Source: Thinopyrum elongatum
Lineage: Eukaryota; Streptophyta; Magnoliopsida; Poales; Poaceae
Assembly: GCA_011799875.1 (NCBI GenBank)
Contig: CM022302.1
Span: forward strand, 101,248,237 to 101,312,236
Length of the DNA: 64,000 bases
Reading direction: 5' to 3'
The position numbers and the translations under genes are program-made. Shown piece after piece: positions 44,440 through 56,985 of this stretch. How positions within the stretch are numbered: position 1 is the first letter of the stretch; each line of letters starts with the position of its first letter. Below the pieces are notes generated by a model that saw nothing but the letters and a program-made list of their open reading frames with translations, ran no database searches and had not been told where the DNA came from.

Positions 44440-47400
44440 TTGAAACTTAGCAGGATAGTTAGACCAGGTGGTCCTGGTCGTGGTCGTGCCCCTGAACACC
44501 CACCACCGCCAGATTATATGGCAGCTATGATGCAACAATTCGAGCTCAACCGTCAGTTCATGACTGGGATTATGGCTCAGTTCCCGCATCTGAACAACCA
44601 GAACCAGAACCCTGCTTCAATAACTCTGTCGGAATTTGTGCGTCTTAACCCCACTCAGTTCCGCGATTCTGATAAGCCACTGGATGTTGATGACTAGATT
44701 CGCGACATCACTCACGAGATGGAGTCTGCATATGCCTCCCCTGCCAACTTTGTCACCTTCGCGTCCTTTTTCTTAAAGGGTCCCGCTGCTCAATGGTGGG
44801 ACAAACACAAGCGTACACTGCCTGCTGGAACAGCCGTTACTTGGCCTAAGTTCCAGGCTGCTTTTCGTGCCCGATATATTCCTCAGGGAATCATGGACCG
44901 GATGAAAACCCAGTTCCACAACCTTACTCAGGGCAACAAGACTGTCGAAGCCTATCAGCGGGAATTCCTTGACCTATCCCGCTATGCTAAAGAAGACATC
45001 GCCACGGATGCTCGTAGACAAGAGAAGTTCCGTAATGGACTCCACCCAGACATCGAGCTTGCACTTGCTGCTCAAGACTTCACCGACTTTGCTACCCTTG
45101 TGAACAAGGCTATTCTGGTTGAGACCGCTCAGACCAAGCACAAGGAGTCACAGAAGCACTATCGTGATGTTGGCTCATCATCGAGCTCAGCACAGAAGCG
45201 CCGTATCTGGATTCCCCACAGCATGTATCGTCCAACTGCACCTACACCAAGGCCGTACCATGCTGCACCACGTCTACCTCCTCCACCACCGAGGCAGCCA
45301 AGGGCTCAAGCTGCTCCACCCAATGTTCCTCTTCGTCCTGAAGATGGTCTATGCTTCAAGTGCCGCAAACCAGGTCACCTTGCCAGGAACTGCTACCAGA
45401 ATCAGAATCAACTGGCTCTGCCTGCTAATGCCCGTGGCAACAATCAACCCCGCAAAAACAACGTCAGGCCTTCTTATGGTCGTGGACAGAATTACCATGT
45501 CAATATGGCTGAAGCTCAGGATCAACCTAAAACTATGATGGGTACTCTCTTTGTTAATTCAGTACCAGCATCTGTTTTATTTGATTCGGAAGCATCGCAT
45601 TCATTCATGTCAGAACATTTTGCACTCATGCATGACGTTAAATGTGAAACACTACACCATCCATTAGTGGTAAACACTCCCGCGGGTCAATGCCGAACTT
45701 CTATGTTCAGCCCCCGAGTCACTATTGAGATTGAAGGGTTGGACTTTCAGGCATTTCCCATTATTCTAAAGTCTTCCAAGATTGACCTTATTCTAGGTAT
45801 GGACTGGTTGAAGGCCCATACCGCCGCAATCCATTGTGCCACTAAAGTCGTTCAGCTTCTGCATCCCTCGAATGAGATAGTAAATCATCATGCTCATCTC
45901 ATTCAAAATGCCGAGGCCTTAATTTATGCTCTAAATGCGTTAAACACTTCTCTGCTTGAAGGGATCAAAAACATTCCAGTCGTTCATGACTTCCAGGATG
46001 TTTTTCTAGAAGAACTTCCAGGAATACCCCCTGTTAGAGCTGTCGAGTTTGTCATCGACTTGAAACCAGGCACAACTCCTATTGTGAAGCGTCCTTATAA
46101 GATGCCTCCGCACCACCTTCTCGAGCTTAAGGAAGAAATCGACAAGTCACTTAAGAAGGGTTTCATCCGCCCCAGTTCCTCTGCTTGGGGAGCACCTTCA
46201 CTCTTTGTTAAGAAGAAGGACGGAACTAACCGATTGGTTCAGGATTATCGGCCCATTAACCAAGCCACAATCCAGAACAAATACCCACTGCCCCGGATCA
46301 ATGATCTTTATGATCAGCTTGCTGGATCCTCTGTGTTCTCGAAACTCGACTTGAGGTTGGGTTATCATCAGATCCGTGTCCGCGAAGAGGATATTCCGAA
46401 GCCTGCGTTTGTTACTCGTTATGGCTCTTATGAGTACACTGTCATGTCATTTGGCTTAACAAATGCTCCAGCTACGTTCTCCCGCCTGATGAATTACACC
46501 TTCATGGATTACCTCGACAAGTTCGTCGTGGTATATCTGGATGATATTCTGGTATATTCGAAGAATAAGGAAGAACATGTTGAACACCTTCGCCTTGTTC
46601 TGGAAAAGCTTCGAGAACACCAGTTGTATGCCAAATACTCCAAGCGTGAATTTTGGCTTTCTGAAGTAACCTACCTTGGTCATGTGATTTCCAAGGATGG
46701 AATTGCTATTAACCCAGAGCGGGTTCAGGCTATTTTGGACTGGACTCCTCCGAAGAACGTTAAGCAAGTGAGAAGTTTTCTCGGCCTTGCAAGCTATTGT
46801 CGTCGATTTATCGAGAACTTTTCCAAGATTGCCAAGCCCCTGACTAACCTGCTTCACAAAGGCGTTAAGTTTGAGTGGACAGACAAATGTCAGGAAAGTT
46901 TCCAGACTCTCAAGGACAAGCTAACTTCTCCTCCAGTGCTTGCTCCTCTGGATTCTCGCAAGGACTTTGTGATTTATTGCGACGCCTCTTGTCAAGGATT
47001 AGGCTGTGTCCTAATGCAAGAACGAAGAGTAATTGCGTATGCTTCGTGTCAATTGCGTCCGCATGAAGAAAACTATCCAGTGCATGATCTTGAACTTGCT
47101 GCTGTGATTTATGCATTGAAGCAGTGGCGACACTACCTTCTTGGTAATCGATGTGAGATATATACCGATCATCAAAGTCTGAAGTATTTGTCTACTCAGC
47201 CGGATCTCAATCTCCATCAACAGTGATGGTTGGAAACAATTACGGACTATGACTGTGGTATTTCTTATACCCCTGGCAAGGCTAATGTGATGGCTGATGC
47301 CTTAAGCCGCAAGTCCTATTGTAACAACCTCATGGTTAAGCGAGCTCAACCTCATCTTTATGAAGAACTGCGCAAGCTGAATCTGCGTATTGTTCCACAG

Positions 47401-48873
47401 GGTTCTCCTAATAACCTTGTGATACAGCTAGATCTTGAGAAAGCTATTAGGAATGCGCAAGCTAAAGATGCTGAAATTGATCTGATGAAGAAAGATCTTC
47501 ACCTGGAAAAGTACAGGGATTTCTCGTTATCTGAAGATGGAACCTTGTATTTCAGAGAACGCATTGAAGTACCTCGCTTCGAGCTTATGACTGACAAGGT
47601 CATGAAGGAGGCACATGATACACCGCTGTCTATTCATCCGGGTAGTACCAAGATGTATCGTGATCTCCGTCAAAGGTACTGGTGGTCCAAAATGAAGCAG
47701 GATATTGCTCGATACGTTGCTGAATGTGATGTTTGCTATCGCGTTAAAGCAGAACATTAGAAGCCTGCTGGAATTCTGCAACCGTTACATATTCCTTTAT
47801 GGAAATGGGATAAAGTGCAAATGGATTTCATTACTGGTCTTCCCAAGTCACAGAAGGGTCACGATGCTATTCTTGTCGTCGTCGACCAACTCTCTAAGGT
47901 TGCACACTTTCTGCCAGTCAAGGAGACTATCACTGCTAGTCAGTTAGCAGAGTTGTATATCTCCAGAATTGTTTCACTCCACGGCATTCCGAAGGAGATT
48001 AGTTCGGACCGTGGCGGTCTTTTCACCTCCAAGTTCTGGGAAAGTTTCCAAGAAGCTATGGGAACTCATATTACCTGGAGTTTAGCTTATCACCCCCAAT
48101 CCCAAGGCCAAGTCGAGCGAGTCAATTAGGTTCTTGAAGACATGCTTCAGGCTTGTGTTATATCGTTCGGTAAGAAGTGAGAAGAATCTCTTCCTTATGA
48201 GGAATTCTCATATATTAACAGCTATCAAGCCAGCTTGAAAATGGCTCCCTTCGAGGTGCTGTATGGATGTAAGTGTCGAACCTCTCTGAATTGGTCAGAA
48301 ACAGGGGAACGACCACTTGTGGGTCCAGACATTATCCAACACATTGAACAGCAAGTCCGTATCGTTCGAGAAAATCTCAAGGCGGCTCAGGCCCGCCAGA
48401 AGAGCAACTATGACCGCAAACGATGGGTTTTGACATATCAACCTGGTGATCAAGCTTATCTTCGTGTCACTCCTATGAAGGGCACTCACCGCTTCGGAAT
48501 TAAGGGCAAGTTAGCTCCACGCTACATTGGTCCTTTCCACATTATTGCAAGACGTGGTCAGGTGGCGTATAAATTGGAGTTGCCGCCACAATTATCTCAT
48601 ATCCACGACGTCTTCCATGTGTCGCAACTTCGTCGTTGCTTCAAGGAGTCTCCGCACCGAGCAGTGGATCACGAGATGCTCGAATTGCATGATGATCTTT
48701 CTTATAAGGAGCATCCGATCCGCATTCTCGATCATGTTGAACATCGGACCCGTCAGAAGATGACCAAGTTCCTCAAAGTGCAGTGGTCAAATCATACAGG
48801 AGATGAAGCTACTTGGGAACGTGAGGATCATCTTCGGGAGGAATACCCTGACCTCTTTCCTTCTACCTCCTAA
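44440..48873 (+). pseudogene. Gag-Pol polyprotein of element D, one frame with five stops
   Basis: The whole stretch stays in one frame. Premature stops: TAG 44695, TGA 47224, TAG 47758, TAG 48127, TGA 48178; the natural stop is 48871-48873. The opening has no ATG until 44518. Counting from 44719: Gag core ([14 protein letters not shown], 17-30), CCHC knuckle [14 protein letters not shown] (212-225), protease, RT with [11 protein letters not shown] and YLDD (607-610), RNase H ([14 protein letters not shown]), then integrase (CDVCYRVK; ISSDRGGLFTSKFW; HPQSQGQVERVN) and a chromodomain-like tail. The protease active site reads DSE (45586-45594) instead of DSG, a further loss. No frameshift was found. 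Confidence 0.9.
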
Positions 48874-48893
48874 ATTCTCGGGACAAGAATTTC

Positions 48894-48910
48894 TTTTGGA
48901 GGAGGAGAAT
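48894..48910 (+). other. Polypurine tract of element D
   Basis: TTTTGGAGGAGGAGAAT ends directly at the 3' LTR start. Confidence 0.85.
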
Positions 48911-51900
48911 TGTAACACCCATATGTAATGGTGCTACAGTAATCCATCATGATGATGCTAAGCTACTGTGATTTGCAATGATAATCATGTTGGGATAATA
49001 TCTCATTTCAAATTCCTTCTCTGAATTCTATTCAAATTCAGAGTGAAATTTCAAGTTGCACAAAAGTTGCTGGAAAAATGTTCATCATTCAGCAAATATT
49101 CCAAAACAAATGTTGTTAGAAAAACAACATCACCTGAATTCAATGTGTGACTCAAACAACATGAAACAGCACCAAAACAGAAATTTAAAGTGCCAATTCA
49201 TTTATTAAAAATTCAAATGAAATCATTTGTTCACCAAACCAATTTCTGGAAGTGCTAAATATTATAACATATTTATGTGGCATAACTCACTATTTAACAA
49301 AAGTCATTAACTGGCCTAACAATTTACAAAATAGAAAAGAGTAAATAAAACAGAAAAAGAAATAGAAAAAGGCCTAAATTGGACTGGGCCTAAGTGCACA
49401 GTGGCACGGCCCAGCCCAGCAGCCTCTTTCTCCCTCCTCCCTCTCTCTCACCTATGTGTGTCGGCCGCGCCGTGGCCGGGCGCGCGCGCGCCGACCAGCC
49501 AGTGACACGCCGACGCCCACCGACGCGAGGGGATAAGGCCGAGGCCTCGTCCATTCCCCCTGGACGCCTCGCCACTCTTCCCCCTCCCTGCATCGCTCTC
49601 TCGCTCTCGTTTCCATCGTCGCCCGAGCGCTACCGCGGCCGCGCCGCCGCGCCCGCGTAGCCACCGTCGTCGTCTCACCCCTCCGTGGTGTCCTGCGTCT
49701 CCGCCATTGTCGACTGCCTCGTCCCCGTCCACGAGCGCAAGCCGGGGAGCACCACAGGCCACGGATTGAGTCACCCCCTTCCGCCTCTGCCGCCGGTGAT
49801 CCCCGTCGACTCCGGCCACCCCTGCGCTCGTAAGCTGTCGAAGGCTTTTCGTAGCCGCGCGGTGAGCCACCACCTTTCTTCTCCCTCTCTCTGTTTGCTC
49901 TTGCGCGGTCCCTAGCTGCCTCTTCTACGGTGGCCGAATGCGACGCCGCGCGAGCTCGTCGCCGGCGTGTCTCCGGTGACCAATTGGTGACGGGCTCGTG
50001 TCCATCGTCCTCGCACGCACGCGTAGAGCACGCCCAAACCTTTAGCTTGAGCTACTGCGCGCTGCATCGCCGATTCCACCGACGGCCGAAAAAGCCCCGC
50101 CGCTGACCTCGTCGCCGGCGCCGATTCCGGCCAAGTCCGGCGACTTCACCACCACCATTCGACATGCCGTCGAATGCCCATTCGAACGTGCCGTCGAATG
50201 CCCATTCGAACACGCCCGGCCACGCCCGTTTTGGTGGCCTGTAGGCGATTTCCGGCGCCTCCTATGGCCCTCCGCCGCGTCTGGAGGTCGCCGGCGGCGA
50301 AACGCCGGCCACTGCCAGCGTGGCTAACCTGGGGCCACTCCCAGGGTCACTGCTAGCGGGCCCCACGGGCCCCAGTTAACTGGGTTGACCCAGTCAACTG
50401 CTGACTGGGCACCCCTGTGTCACTGACATGCGGGCCCCGCTTTCTAATTAACTCCGGTTTAGGCTAAAATTGATTAATTAGCTCGACGGCCACTGACACC
50501 TGGGACCCACACCCTTAACTAATTCTGTTTAGATAAAATAAACCACTGTTATCCCTCTGTCTATGACATGTGGGACCCACTGGTCAGGTTTGACCTGGTC
50601 AACCATCTAGTTGACTGTTGATGCAATGCTGACATCATGCTGACGTCATATTTCATTTCTGTTAATTTAAATAATTTTAAAAAATGCTAAAATCTTTGTA
50701 AAATCAGTAGAAATTAAACAGTAGCTCGGATCGAAAAACTTTATACATGAAAGTTGATCAGAAAAATGAGACGAATCCGACCGTGCCATCTGTTTCCAGG
50801 TCGGGACCCTCTACGGAGGTGAACCCACAACTTTTAGCCTATTTCCGGTAGATGAATAGTGCATATACACCGGTTAATAATTCCAACTTAAATCCGAAAA
50901 TAACTAATATGACTTAGACATGCTTTTAGGCAACCCTGCACTGCACCATAGCATGACATGCTCTGTGTTGCATATGTTTGCTGAGTATTCATCTGTTTCC
51001 TCCCCCTCTTCTCCCTCGGTAGATCTCGGTAACGATGTAGTCTCTGAGACCGACGCAGCTCCGGAGTTCAACTACACTGTTGACGACCCTTCTCTTGCCG
51101 CAGAGCTTCCAGGCAAGCACCCCCCCTTTGAACATACAGATATCGCCTATTCTTTCTCTCTTATGCATGCATTAGAAATTGTTACTGCTACTGCTTATCC
51201 TACTTCTAATGCATAGCCTGTTTTTGTAACTGTTGTTGGTACCTACCTGCTTATCCTAAACTGCTTAGTATAGGCTGGATAGAGACCCACTTTGTCCCAG
51301 ATTGCCCCGCTGGATTATCGGAAGACTTGACAACAAGGCCCCGGCACCGCACATCACACCACCTTTATCTGTACGACACTGCAGCGTTACTATACAGTGC
51401 CGAGGGTGATACCTCGTAAGCACTTCCGATGTTAACTCTGTGGAGTAGTTACTCGGTCATGGTCATCGAGGGTGATTCCAACTTCACCACTTCCGGTAAC
51501 GACGCTGTCGTGCAACACCTCAAGTGTGAACCCATCGAGGGTGATTCCTCTGAGTTCACCTAGACGGATACATCGAGTAGGAATCCAACGAGGGTGATAC
51601 CTTAGATTCGCCTGATGTTATGGAAACACAGACACTTGGACTTTACAACTATTACTTGGAAAGTCGGGTTGACCCTGAGGGGTACCCGAGCGAGCATAAG
51701 ATGCAATTGATGTGGAGACGGGTTGACCTGGAGGGTGCCCGCGAGATAATTACGAGGCATGGCCGGGCATTCTTAGCCCTTGCCGCAAGTCCTCGAGACG
51801 GGGCGACGGGGTCACATCGATCGTGAGTCTCTGCTCGTTACCGCATGCTACCAACACACTAACGATTTGGATATTTGATCCGAGTGGGCCTTTGGCCCGA

Positions 51901-53064
51901 TAGCACTAACCATCACGTGGGAACAGTTATGGGCACTCTGCGTCATATGCATCAGTCGAAGCTTAATGGACGTCAGCGAATGAGCGGCGCACGCCTGGTT
52001 GGACCGCGTAACGCAACCGCCTTTATAGTGTGGATTGTTAGGTCTGCTCACTGGCCGCCCACGCAACGTGCAGGAGTTCCCGGGACGATGGCCCAAGACC
52101 CCTGGGGGCATAGGTTTGGTCCGGCGTGCTGACCTCTCTATTAAGCCTAGGTCGGGTTGCGGCGTATCGCTTGGCCGAGGCCGGGCATGACCCAGAAAAA
52201 GTGTGTCCGGCCGGAGTTAATCGAGCGTGGTGGGTAAGTTGGTGCACCCCTGCAGGGAAGAAAACAATCTATGCATAGCCGGATCCTCGGTAACGGACGC
52301 TCGGAGTTGTATCCTGATTGATACAACTAGAACTGGATACTTGTGATGAGAAATGGATAGTATGGCTCTGGGATTGCTTTCTCGCAGGGAGTCGAGGAAG
52401 GATCTCTGGACGAGGTTGATAAAAATACTATTACTTTACCCTGTGCTAATCTACACTCTTCTAATGCTGCAAGACAACTGAAGATGCTAGTCTTCGATAG
52501 GACTAGGCCTTCCCTCTATTCTGGCATTTCTGCAGCCCAGTCCACATATACAGTCTTTCTTTGATAATGTTGCATATGTAGTGTAGATCCTTGCTTGCTG
52601 AGTACTTCGGATGAGTACTCACGGTTGCTTTGCTTCATCTTTTTCCCCATATCCGGTTGATGCAACCAGATGACGGAGCCCCTGAGACAGCTGCCCCCGC
52701 CGACGACTACTACTACTACCCCGAGGATGGTACTACTTCGAGCTGGCCGATGACCAGGAGTAGGTTCGGAGGGTCCCAGGCAGGAGGCCTGCTCCTTTTC
52801 GATCGTAGTATTTTCTTTTGCCTCGCCTTTTAAAGGCTTATCTGTCTTTCTTTTATATCTGTACTCAGATATCTGATGCTTCCGCTGACGCTTGTAAACG
52901 AGCTTATGTATTCGAGCCCTCGAGGCCCCTGGCTTGTAATATAAAGCTTCTATTACTTTATTTATGTTTTAGAGTTGTGTTGTGATATCTTCAAGTGAGT
53001 CCTTAGGCTTGATCGTGTGCATTTGTGTGTATGGTTAGTGCACGATTGAGCCGGGGGCATCACA
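48911..53064 (+). repeat. 3' LTR of element D
   Basis: TGTAACACCCATATG to GGGGGCATCACA. Compared with the 5' LTR it has two instead of three 24-bp repeat units, a deletion near 51290 that removes one CACCAGAGACC copy, and an extra GATGCAACCA near 52659-52668 that supplies a CAG acceptor-like site. The hairpin is at 52600-52620. Confidence 0.92.
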
Positions 53065-55061
53065 CACCCCTCCCCGCCTTGCGCTCTGGCGCAGTTCATC
53101 CAGACACGCAGTCTCCGTCAGGCGCGGCTACATCTGGAGCACATAGATCTGGCTGTTAAGACCTACCTTGACAAGCTCTCATCCACGATGGAGGCCAACA
53201 CCGCGGCCGGTAGTCACCGTCCGGCTCGATGATCTGGCGGCGTGGCGGACCGATTTGGAGCGTCAAGTCACCAATCTGGGGGATGCCGTGGTGGCGCTCC
53301 AACAAGCGCCCCACATCTCCAATGAGTCCAATAGCCTGCATGAGCTAAGCTTTGAGCCCACGTTACCAAGGCCTCTCCACGTACGGGAAAGAGTACTTGA
53401 CGATGATTGTCGCAGTGGATCAGTGGCGGTTGTACCTCCAGCACGTGGAGTTTGTCATCCACACGGACCAACGCAGCCTAATCCACCTAACGAGAAACAC
53501 CTCACCACCCCGAGACAGCAGAAGGCATTCATGAAGTTCCTATACAAAAAGGCAGCGATAGCATAGCAGCCGATGCGCTCTCGCGTGCCAACCCCACTGA
53601 GCTCCTGTCAGTCTGCGTGGCTCGAGGATGTTGTCAGCAATTACAACAACCCCCAAACGCAATGCCTCCTCAGGCAACTAGATATGCGGGATGATCCCAA
53701 GGGGTGGTTCAAGCTGCAGCAAGGACTCCTGCATTTTCATGACAGGATCTAGCTCGGGGGGTCTACCTCAATGCAATAGCGCATCATTGTCGCCTTCCAC
53801 GACAGCGCCATGGGCGGCCACTCAGGATTCCCGATGACGTACCGCTGTAACTGCAGGCTTTTTGCATGGCCCAAGATGAAGGCGCACGTCCAACACTATG
53901 TCCTTTGCTACCAGGTATGTCAGCAGGCCAAACCTGATCGTTCTGCACCCCTGGGTTTGCTGAGGCCACTACCCATTCCAGGCGAATCTTGGGTGGGATA
54001 TCATCACCATGGATTTCATGGATGGTCTGCCCCAATCAGGTCAGTTCAATTGCCTCCTCGTGGTTGTGGACAAACGCACTTGCTCCATGCACTTTTTTCT
54101 GCTGGCGCACCCCTACACTGCCGCCAAGGTGGCCTTGGTGTACATGCATCAGTTGTACAAGTTGCATGGGTTCCCGGGGCTATTATCTCAAATCATGATT
54201 CAGTGATTACCAGCCCTTTTTGGTAAGAACTATTCAAGTATGTAGGTACCGAGTTGCGCATGAACACGGCGAACCACCCTAGACCAATGGGGGGATGGAG
54301 CATGTGAACCAATGCATCGAGACGTACCTGTGGTGCTTCTTACAAGCTTGCACCAAGCGCTGGAGCTTCTAGGTGCCCCTGGCATAGTTATGGTGCAACT
54401 CATCGTACCACTTGGCGATCGGGATGACCCCGTTCAAGGCGATGTTGCAGCACGGACCCAAGCACTAGGGGATCACGACTACGACTTCCCGCACGGTGTC
54501 GGCGCTGCCGTCATGGCTGGAGGAGCGCACGGTGATGCAAGGCGTGATCCAACAACAGCAACATCGAGCGCGTCAGTTCATGAAGGACTAGGCGGACAAG
54601 AAGCGCTCCTTGCGGTAGTTCCAGGTCGGCGATAATATCTGCCTCAAGCTACAACTGCACATACAGACGTCGATCGGCCCACGCGCCAATCACAAGCTCT
54701 CCTACAAGTTCTACGGCCTTTTCCCCCATCATCGCCAAGGTCAACGACGTCACCTACGAGCTCAAGCTACCTCCGCAAGCGACAGTGCATCCCGTCTTCC
54801 ACGTCTCATAGCTACGCTAAGCTCTACTCCCAGGCATAACTATCTCTGCCTCACTGCCATCAAAGGCGGATGATCTCACGGTGCCTGTCGCCGTCCTGCA
54901 GTCACGATGGCGTAAGAAGAACGGCTCCATATGAGGTAACAAGTTCAAGTGCAGTGGTCAACCGAGTACGTCAACATCTCTTGGGAGGACAAGGCCGCGC
55001 TGCAAGCAAGATTCCCCTGTGCTGAGGCTTGGGGACAAGCCTCTTCCAAAGGAAAAGGGGG
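53065..55061 (+). pseudogene. Internal region of degenerate element E (gag, RNase H and integrase remnants)
   Basis: Gag-like coiled helix near 53225-53310 (LERQVTNLGDAVVALQQ). An RNase H remnant near 53385-53500 (KEYLTMIVAVDQWRLYLQ, VIHTDQRSL), which means RT is deleted. Integrase remnants near 53810-54210: zinc-binding region with CYQVCQQAK, then MDFMDGLPQSGQFN. The integrase C-terminus (SYKFYG, ELKLPPQA, HPVFHVS) is near 54690-54810. Stops and shifts break every part. Confidence 0.7.
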
Positions 55062-55377
55062 TGTTTAGTGCCCCTGACCGCATGACCCCACCAGTCAGAG
55101 GATCGGAGGCAATGAATGGCACGGCCAAGCCACGCGCACAAGAGCAACCCGCGTTACCTCGACCCAGAATGGGTGCACAAGGCCGGACCAGCTGTGAAGA
55201 GTACTTAAGCATGCGACCTCACTCGTCTAGGGTATCCAGAGGATCAGGGAGATGAACCCGGCGGCTACCTAGCTACTTTCCTATCTTCTTCCCCAAGACA
55301 ACTCCTGATTCATGTAATTCCTCTGTAGTCGCCACTATCGAAGAGTAATAGATCAAAGGAGTGAGTCATACCCTACA
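55062..55377 (+). repeat. 3' LTR of element E
   Basis: TGTTTAGTGCCCCTGACC to CATACCCTACA, 316 bp, preceded by a polypurine tract AAAGGAAAAGGGGG. Matches 39321-39635 and the inverted 13416-13739. Confidence 0.8.
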
Positions 55378-55779
55378 CGCCCCTTGCTCCTCAATGTCAT
55401 GCTCGTAGCATCCACCACCAGTGAGCTTGTCAAGGCAACAACCTCACAACAGACGCGCATGGAGGCTCGCCTCGTTGCGTGAGCGGGCAACGGTTGCAGC
55501 TCAGTGATTTGCCGATTCCAACATCGGTCTGCTTCGATTCTAGTTCATATCGGGAGGAGGTCTGCAGTGTGTGGAGGCGGGGGGTGCAAGGTTGGTCGGT
55601 CGATAGGAGGTTGGGGAAGATGGGTACCAGTGCGTATCCGGACGGGAGGCTGCTCCCGGTGCCGTAGTCCGTCCATTGACTGCCCGTCCTGATCTCCCAA
55701 AAGGATATGGGGCTGAACCTACGCCAAGGCGACCCCACGACGCGCCCGTGCATGCCGGGGGGAAATTTTAGCCACCAAG
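55378..55779 (+). repeat. Flank shared with element G (X region)
   Basis: About 310 bp after the E LTR match the inverted sequence 13415-13106, which also follows a G LTR. It may be a 5' internal part of a related element left by unequal recombination, or a duplicated host segment. No intact ORF is present. Element F begins at 55780. Confidence 0.55.
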
Positions 55780-56933
55780 TGTCGGAGGGATTGACCACGG
55801 GTAGCCTCATCCATACCCCTTAGCATTTCAAGATATCGGGGCTAGCAAAGCCCCTCGCACCTTCCGGACTCTCAGCCGGCTCCTTGGGCCGGCTAGGCCC
55901 AAGCAGCCGGCTCCCAGAAGACGGCCCGCTCTTAGAAGGCGGCTTCAGGGGAGGCCGGCTCCTAGCAGACGGCCCATCCTCCCCTCGGAGTCTGCACTCA
56001 ACCACTACGACAAGATGGGCATGGCTACAGGGCCACCCACTCCCCCAAATCCCGGGGGAGCGTGGCTACAGTGCAAACTGACCAAGCGGTCACCCACCTG
56101 CCAGGCATGGGACTGTAGCTATGCAACCCACGACATGGCCCTCATCAGCCAGGGTCATGCTACAGCAAAAGGCAATCAGTACGGCCTACAGGCAGCGGGC
56201 CCTACCTGTCCGTGAGCTCCCAGAAGACGGCGCTCCCCAAGAAGGCGGCTTCGGGGGCGGGCTGGCCTCCAGCAGCCGGCCCTCCCCTCCCCTCAGAGTC
56301 CATGCTCAATTACTTCGACGAGACGGAGCATGGCTACAGTGTGCGCTAACCAAGCAGCGGGACTGTAGCCATACGACTCCTGACGCGGCCTCCGTCATCA
56401 AGTACAACGCTACAGCAAAAGGCAATCAGCGTGGCCCATAGGCGGCGGGCCCTACCTGTCGGCCGGATTCTCGGCAGCCGGCGGGGCCCTCCGGAGGCGG
56501 GCCCAGCAGCCGGCGGAGAACCCGACGACACTAGACACTGACATCCGGGTCCTACACCCGGCCGTATTACCATTGTACCCCTGGGGGGCAGGCCTATATA
56601 AGCCCCCCAGGGTCACCCATGCAAAGGGTTCAGCACACACGCCACCCACACACACCATAGCTAGGGAGAGCAAGGTAGTAGCTCTGCCCTTCTTCCTCCT
56701 CTAGCAACGCAGCTCAAGGAGCAACCTTGTAGCCACCATTTGATCATAGTCATCATGCGGAGACCCTGCAGAACAGGACTAGGGGTGTTATCTCCCCGGA
56801 GAGCCCCAAACCTGGGTATGTCTCATGTGCGATCAAGCTCGCGACCATTCCCACTTCCAGGGCCCGACGATGTCCTTTCAGCCCCATCCACGATAAGCCA
56901 CCCCCTGGCATCTGTCGCGAGAATACCTCGACA
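55780..56933 (+). repeat. 5' LTR of element F
   Basis: TGTCGGAGG to CCTCGACA, 1154 bp with complementary ends. An internal duplication (about 55902-56207 and 56217-56457) repeats the block from CTCCCAGAAGACGG to GGCGGGCCCTACCTGTC. TATA at 56595. Confidence 0.8.
56581..56610 (+). promoter_or_regulatory. TATA box inside a perfect inverted repeat, F LTR
   Basis: CTGGGGGGC (56581-56589) and GCCCCCCAG (56602-56610) pair over 9 bp. The 12-base loop holds TATATAA (TATATAAG is 56595-56602). Confidence 0.75.
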
Positions 56934-56934
56934 G

Positions 56935-56953
56935 TTGGCGCCCACCGTGGGGC
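56935..56953 (+). other. Primer binding site of element F
   Basis: TTGGCGCCCACCGTGGGGC, one base after the LTR end; identical to that of element C. Confidence 0.82.
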
Positions 56954-56985
56954 CTAACGCAGCGTCGGCCGGAGACACGTTCTGG

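Larger units (their letters stand above)
39662..53064 (+). mobile_element. Element D: complete chromovirus with 4.15-kb LTRs
   Basis: LTRs 39662-43838 and 48911-53064; initiator-Met primer site; one gag-pol frame; polypurine tract. Target duplication CACCA (39657-39661) against CACCC (53065-53069) with one mismatch. The two LTRs are clearly similar but carry many point differences and small indels, so this insertion is older than A. Integrase ends with a chromodomain-like WEREDHLREEYPDLF, which with the long LTRs fits the Tekay/Del lineage. Confidence 0.92.

Noticed and set aside
44440..44442. Start codon for D gag at this position
   Set aside because: The codon is TTG, not ATG; the first ATG in frame is at 44518. 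Likewise the frame opening at 1383 starts with TTG, so 1452 was preferred for the antisense gene.
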